From Coemansia sp. RSA 922 (lineage: Eukaryota > Kickxellomycota > Kickxellomycetes > Kickxellales > Kickxellaceae): DNA of 64,000 nucleotides. The translations under genes were made by a program, and so were the position numbers. Positions 59,427 through 64,000 of this stretch are shown one piece after another (position 1 is the first letter of the stretch; each line of letters starts with the position of its first letter). Location of the stretch: contig JANBQS010000017.1 in assembly GCA_027577415.1 (NCBI GenBank), positions 1 to 64,000 of the forward strand, in the 5' to 3' direction. Under the pieces are notes generated by a model. It saw nothing but the letters and a program-made list of their open reading frames with translations, ran no database searches and was not told where the DNA came from.

Positions 59427-60120
59427 GTTGCAAAGCACTACGAGGTTTGACGTAGCTGAGGCGAAGAGGTTTAAATTAGTAATCACTTTGATATCGCTTC
59501 TTTAAATATAGCCCCAGAACCAATTTTTTTAGTCAGTCATTATTTTGCTTCAATCGAGAAACTTGGCAACTTGCTAATATATTAGCCTGTTATTCAGCAT
59601 GCGTAGCGAGCAGTGTAGCGTATAGAATATAATAAATATGAGTGTATAAAAAGTGAGAACAAGTGTCTCTCTCTGGATGTCGACAGGATAATGTTTATAT
59701 AGCCTTTTTCATGGCCCGTTTCCATAGACGGAAATACGTCTTTCCCGATACCCTTAGTGTCGCCGTGTTGTGCCTCTTTGTAGGTGGGCGATCATCTATC
59801 GGTGGTGGGTCATTTTGGCGTTGTGAGTCCGTGGTAACCGATAACCGTGTATCATCACTGGACTGATCACGTGGGCCCTCACGCTGCGCTATGGCGCACG
59901 TAACAAGCCCAAAGCGTGTCTCAAACCAAAGAACCTGCTTCTTTGTCTTTTTCTAAAAGAGAAACTGCATGGTTAAAAAGAGCAAAGCAAAAGTGGCCAA
60001 AGGATTTTTCAACCGTGTAAGTGCGTGCTTGAATTATTTTCCTGCTGAGGACGCCTTTCATCACTATTATTCTCAATTCATTCAGTTTATTTTGCGTACT
60101 CTAATCGTTTAAATTAACTC
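59427..60120. other. Intergenic with ~320-bp insertion relative to the duplicated copy
   Basis: 59427-59586 is similar to 63631-63794, and 59909-60100 is similar to 63795-63985, but the middle (about 59587-59908) has no counterpart there. The insert carries no clear terminal repeats; only AGCC occurs at both edges. Before 60121 the pattern CTGAGGACG at 60045 marks the start of the shared promoter-proximal leader. Confidence 0.65.
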
Positions 60121-61770
60121 ATGTTTACCAGCGTTTCTCCGGCACAGCGGCTGCCCTCTGACGTCCTACGTCTAATGCTGCAATACAGAGCTTGCGAAGT
60201 GTCAACAAACCGAGATACATGCAAAGACAATATTGACAACTTAAAAGCACTGTTGTATGTTTGCTCTGCATGGAGACAGGCTGTTCTGGAGTACATGTGG
60301 AGTAACCTTAATCTTACTATAGGTTACGAAAGTGATAGAATTGTGGTCAATAATCCAACGTTTGCTCGAAACTTCCAACTGCCCGATAATGCCTGCAGTT
60401 TAGTTAGAAAGCTCAGTATCTCTGTTTCCATGGCTAGTATTGCAGATGGTAAAGCCTACAAGCTATTAAAGGAATTTATGAGAAACACAACTAGCTTGCC
60501 TCTTATACTTATGCTACTATTTAATGTTACAGACGATTCGGTCGAATATGGCTATCCGGATACTAGAGCCATTTACAACACACTAGACTTTGTAGAGCTG
60601 CTTCAGTCAATTACACAAGTCTCAACCGTGTCAACGGAGTTGGTATATGCTCGGGGTAGTTTCTCTAGTGGTAAGGACACCGAAGTCGTTTTTGGATTGC
60701 TTGTAAACTGGCTTTCTCAAAATTCTAATTACTTAAAGCTGAACTTGAAATGGAAGGAAATTACAAGGGAAACAACTCTTGACTACCTTCCCCAGCTTTC
60801 TTCGCTAGATATGCAATTATATGAGATGACAAGTACGCTCACAGAACTAGTGCATAGAAATGCCAAAATATTAATTAGCCTGAGCGTTGTTCTACCTGAT
60901 GGCGATTCATTGTTTAGCAATTCGAGCAACAACATTGTCTTGTATCCAAATCTAGAGAGCTTAAAGTTATGTGGATCGCTGATAGAAAGAGATGAGGTTC
61001 CGCGGGTAGCTGTTCCAGGGATTGTGCCATTTCCAATTTTGAAAAGCTTGACTATTAACATGGATTACCCTTTTACGGATGATGTTTTGTTCCGCGGTAA
61101 TAATGCTACTCTAGAGTATTTGAAATTCAGTGTGGATGATGAAAATGTGGGAATGTTAAACAAAAGTCCAACGTTTACCAGTCAATGCAAGAACCTACAG
61201 AGAGTCATAATTTATCAACATGGTAATGTTGATGACTCGTCAAGTGTTTCACAAGCCACTATGAGCACATTTTTAAGCAAGCTAGCAGGTAGCGCACAGA
61301 TGTTGAGGATGAATTCTAGAGATTTAGTCCTCGGTTTAATGGCAACTGTCCCAGGAAAGCTTAGCTTTGAGAGCATTCAGATCTTAGACCTAGGGGCAAG
61401 TCTAACACTTGTTGAGGTTTTCAAGATACTCAAGATTCTTCCCGTTCTGAAAAAGCTTTGTTACGGGTGCCGTGGCTTGGGAGCAGAGCTATATAGAATT
61501 TCCAAAGATAATTTACCCGACTACATAACATCAACATACGGTAACATTGGGAGCAACCTATATAAATTAGGGATAGAATTTTACCTTGTCCCATCCAATG
61601 AGGAGGAAGCCGAGTATATCATGATGCTTGCTCTTGCATGCCCCAAACTCCACAAGGTTGGTTTGTCATATTCGACACCTGTAAATTACCAAGTTGGGAT
61701 TGCAAAAGCGCTCAATAGCGGTGGACCATTTAGCTATTATTCGTCGCGGCTTAAACGCCTTCTCAAATGA
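60121..61770 (+). CDS. F-box/LRR-like protein, tandem-array member 2 (549 aa)
   Basis: The N-terminus VSPAQRLPSDVLRLMLQYR and LLYVCSAWRQAVLEYMWSNL (about residues 43-62) form the family's F-box-like region. The LRR-like remainder includes PILKSLTINMDYPFTDDV and LPVLKKLCYGCRGLGAEL. It is clearly diverged from members 1 and 3, including at its C-terminus, so it has not shared in their sequence exchange. The leader 59909-60100 is homologous to the last ~190 bp of the window, which points to a further copy of this gene beyond position 64000. Function as for the family is inferred. Confidence 0.85.
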   Translation: MFTSVSPAQRLPSDVLRLMLQYRACEVSTNRDTCKDNIDNLKALLYVCSAWRQAVLEYMWSNLNLTIGYESDRIVVNNPTFARNFQLPDNACSLVRKLSISVSMASIADGKAYKLLKEFMRNTTSLPLILMLLFNVTDDSVEYGYPDTRAIYNTLDFVELLQSITQVSTVSTELVYARGSFSSGKDTEVVFGLLVNWLSQNSNYLKLNLKWKEITRETTLDYLPQLSSLDMQLYEMTSTLTELVHRNAKILISLSVVLPDGDSLFSNSSNNIVLYPNLESLKLCGSLIERDEVPRVAVPGIVPFPILKSLTINMDYPFTDDVLFRGNNATLEYLKFSVDDENVGMLNKSPTFTSQCKNLQRVIIYQHGNVDDSSSVSQATMSTFLSKLAGSAQMLRMNSRDLVLGLMATVPGKLSFESIQILDLGASLTLVEVFKILKILPVLKKLCYGCRGLGAELYRISKDNLPDYITSTYGNIGSNLYKLGIEFYLVPSNEEEAEYIMMLALACPKLHKVGLSYSTPVNYQVGIAKALNSGGPFSYYSSRLKRLLK

Positions 61771-61983
61771 CCTTTCAGCCAATGGCCGCTGCCTTTGCTC
61801 TTTTGGGCCAACTGGCATTCTTTCCAAAAAGGTAAAAGAATGCGGTCAAAGAAGTGTGCAGTTTTAGAAAGGTGCGCTTTGGAATTGTTTTACAATAGAG
61901 GGCACTTCTCTTCGGCTTTTTTTTTTTGAAGTTTTCTAGCAATTTTTTTTACTTACAGCCAACACGTTTTTTTGTCCGTAACG
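61771..61983. promoter_or_regulatory. Spacer between F-box-like array members 2 and 3
   Basis: A 213-bp spacer. Contains CTTTGCTCTTTTGG and a CATTCTTT/AAAGAATG inverted repeat (about 61812-61842), then a T-rich tract just before the ATG at 61984. Confidence 0.4.
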
Positions 61984-63630
61984 ATGTCTACTAATGTCCC
62001 ACCTGCTCAAGCTCCTCCCTCAGATGTCTTGCGGTTGGTTATGCAGCACTTAATTAAGAGCTCCAAGCTGCGCAACGGCATCACTGTGGAAAGAAAAGAC
62101 GTAATAAAGGAATTACTGTATGTATGCTCTGAGTGGAGACAAGGAGCGCTTGAATACATGTGGAGAAATCTTAGCCTCACTATCGATGACATGGCTGGCA
62201 TGATTTACGTCAACAACCCGTCGTTCGCTGAGGAGTTCATGCTACCAGCTAATGCTTCCGAGATAGTCAGAGGGCTTAATATAACTGTCTCAATGTCCAG
62301 TATTGTAAGCGGCAAGGCCTACAAGTTGTTGTCAGGGTTCATGGGTGCTGCCACAACCTTACCTCTTGCTTGTAAGCTCGTCATTATGATTATGGAATAC
62401 CCACTTGATCCTGACTTTGTTAGGAAGAGCGCTATTGACAATGCTCTAGAGTTTGCTCACCTACTGCAGTCAATAACCCTCACATCAGCCATGTCGACAG
62501 AAGTAAAGTACATTGGTAGTAATTTTCCTATGAGCGAGCTTATTGAAGATACTTTTGGAATGTTTGTGAATCGACTTGGTAACAACTCCAAGTACTTGAA
62601 ATTAGATATGAATCTTATTAACCTGAACCATGCAGCTACTATTCTTCACATGCCTTTACTCTCTTCTCTTGAACTGCAATATGATGATCGATCATCATTG
62701 TGCCTAGAATTGGCGTATAAAAGTGCTAGCACACTTTTGAACTTACGTATATCTACGAGACAAGCTAGCGCAATTCTATACGATAAAAGCTACAATCCTG
62801 TTACGTATTCAAAGCTACAACATCTGCACATTAGTGATTGTAATTTCAATCGGAATGATAGATTGCTTGCATCTGGGGTCGTGCCATTTCCCAAGTTGAA
62901 AAGCTTGGTAATTCTTATGGACTATCCATTTGCTGACGATGTGCTCTTCCGCGGAAATAGTGATACTCTGGAATACTTGGAATTCCATGTGGACAAAGCT
63001 GCAATTAAGATTATAAACGAGAGTGCGGAGTTTAATAATAGTCGACATTGCTTGAAAAAGGTTGTTGTTGGCGATGACCACGACTCGCTTCGTTCTTCCA
63101 ATGATCCACAGACAGGTGCAACTAAGTTTATAAGTAGACTGGCAGGCAATGCTCAGATATTAAAATTATCCTCCGAAATACTGGTTGATGGCCTGCTTGC
63201 CGCTAATCCAAGTATGCAGGGCTTTGAGAATATTCAGTTGTTAGATGCATCGTGGACAAGAATATCGCTCTTTCAAATACTGAATCTGCTCAGGATTCTT
63301 CCAGCACTCAAGAAGCTTTGCTGTGGAAGTGGTGGCTTGGGTGCTGAACTCGCAAACATTGCATATGATGAGTTGCCCGACCACATATTATCAACATATA
63401 GCAATGTTGGAAACCATTTTTACGAGTTGCATGTAAACTATCCAGGGTTTTTAACTAGATATGCAGCTGCAGAGTTTATTATGCCTTTAGCTCTCGCCTG
63501 TCCGAAGCTGTGTCGCATTACGTCGTTTGATCCCGCGTCTCCCAACTACCGTCTAGGAATATCGGAGATTCTTAAGAGTGGTGGACCATACAGCAAGTAC
63601 GCCCCGCGGTTCAGCCGCCTACTCAAATAA
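61984..63630 (+). CDS. F-box/LRR-like protein, tandem-array member 3 (548 aa)
   Basis: The first ATG in frame is 61984 (MSTNVPPAQAPPSDVLRLV); four codons upstream the frame opens only with TTG. LLYVCSEWRQGALEYMWRNL at about residues 44-63 completes the F-box-like region. The LRR-like part is about 55-60% alike to member 1 in its first two thirds. From FQILNLLRILPALKKLCC onward it is almost the same, with 170 identical bases (63262-63431). That uneven identity points to gene conversion rather than simple descent. Its 3' flank matches that of member 1. Ubiquitin-adaptor function is inferred. Confidence 0.85.
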   Translation: MSTNVPPAQAPPSDVLRLVMQHLIKSSKLRNGITVERKDVIKELLYVCSEWRQGALEYMWRNLSLTIDDMAGMIYVNNPSFAEEFMLPANASEIVRGLNITVSMSSIVSGKAYKLLSGFMGAATTLPLACKLVIMIMEYPLDPDFVRKSAIDNALEFAHLLQSITLTSAMSTEVKYIGSNFPMSELIEDTFGMFVNRLGNNSKYLKLDMNLINLNHAATILHMPLLSSLELQYDDRSSLCLELAYKSASTLLNLRISTRQASAILYDKSYNPVTYSKLQHLHISDCNFNRNDRLLASGVVPFPKLKSLVILMDYPFADDVLFRGNSDTLEYLEFHVDKAAIKIINESAEFNNSRHCLKKVVVGDDHDSLRSSNDPQTGATKFISRLAGNAQILKLSSEILVDGLLAANPSMQGFENIQLLDASWTRISLFQILNLLRILPALKKLCCGSGGLGAELANIAYDELPDHILSTYSNVGNHFYELHVNYPGFLTRYAAAEFIMPLALACPKLCRITSFDPASPNYRLGISEILKSGGPYSKYAPRFSRLLK

Positions 63631-64000
63631 TGAGTTACAAAGCATTACGAGATTTGACGTAGCTGAAACGACGAGGTTTAAATGATTTCCCATTTTGATG
63701 TTGCTTCTTCAAATATAGCTACCAGAACCAATTTTTTAGCCAGTCATTCTTTTGTTTCAAGCGAGAAATTTGGCAACTTGTTAATTTATTAGCTCAAAGA
63801 GTGTCTCAAACCAAAGAATCAAGTTCTTTGTCTTTTTATCCAAAAGAGACAGCATAGCCTAAAAGAGCAAAGGAAAGCTGTGGGCAAGGGTGTTTCCACT
63901 GTGAAAGTGCGCTTTCAAATTATTTTTCTGCTGAGGACGTCTTTTATCTCCGCATTATACTATTCAAGCTTTCCAACCTTTTTTAACTTACTGTCAATCT
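63631..64000. promoter_or_regulatory. Duplicated 3' flank and leader of an F-box-like gene beyond the window
   Basis: 63631-63794 matches 59427-59586, and 63795-63985 matches 59909-60100, the leader of the gene at 60121. In the first copy CTGAGGACG sits 76 bp before the ATG; the same phrase at 63931 predicts an ATG close to 64007. Confidence 0.6.

Overview
The window looks like the left end of a chromosome arm or contig from a Kickxellomycotina-type fungus (a Coemansia-like zoopagomycete). This rests on inference: closely packed eukaryotic genes with few, very short introns (86-94 bp where they can be placed), pyrimidine-rich leaders before ATGs, AATAAA-type signals hugging stop codons, single-copy fungal housekeeping genes, and an expanded paralogous family of F-box/leucine-rich-repeat-like proteins. 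Base 1 opens in a degenerate C-rich repeat oriented as a telomeric C-strand would be at a left end.

Layout. 1-256: telomere-like repeat. 257-6130: AT-rich subterminal zone with four small unrecognised genes, a decayed 150-bp tandem repeat and one F-box-like gene. 6195-18614: dense housekeeping block (NOG1 GTPase, NIPA-like magnesium transporter, THOC1/HPR1, CSC1/TMEM63 channel with one intron, NEO1/ATP9-type flippase, GrpB-family protein). 18615-21708: second AT-rich island with a tandemly duplicated small gene (one copy dead), a 58-bp repeat array and another small gene. 21943-38965: CBF5, a small secreted protein, two RING-H2/coiled-coil paralogs, glutamine-dependent NAD synthetase, a large helical-repeat/coiled-coil protein, an endosulfine (IGO1-like) PP2A inhibitor with one intron, an ITFG1-like FG-GAP membrane protein, an F-box-like protein and a cytochrome P450. 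39454-44510: two decayed hAT-like transposon copies in inverted orientation around an F-box/LRR-like gene. 45092-57366: a degenerate PhnZ-like HD protein, a 7-TM receptor-like protein, a DHHC acyltransferase, a cytidine-deaminase-fold enzyme, TRAPPC2L, POB3 (FACT), an NMNAT-like enzyme, an unknown one-TM protein, a short-chain dehydrogenase with one intron, and a mitochondrial PP2C phosphatase. 57729-64000: a ~4.2-kb tandem duplication of F-box-like genes that continues past the right edge.

How it works together. The GC-rich blocks are ordinary core genes: ribosome and rRNA maturation (NOG1, CBF5), transcription and export (THOC1, POB3), membrane traffic (TRAPPC2L, flippase), NAD synthesis (QNS1-like and NMNAT-like), and signalling (endosulfine, PP2C, DHHC, GPCR-like). 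The AT-rich islands hold the accessory content. The most interesting observations are: (i) a set of about 100-140-residue proteins, several sharing a short core motif and a TATA box 60-100 bp upstream; (ii) arrays of a shared composite DNA element, a CTTTG/CAAAG palindrome followed by TGATGTCAT, upstream of two of these genes 20 kb apart; (iii) transposon copies whose ends carry subterminal hairpins; (iv) a 170-bp perfectly identical tract in diverged F-box paralogs, indicating recent gene conversion; and (v) a PhnZ-family protein that has lost most of its metal ligands.
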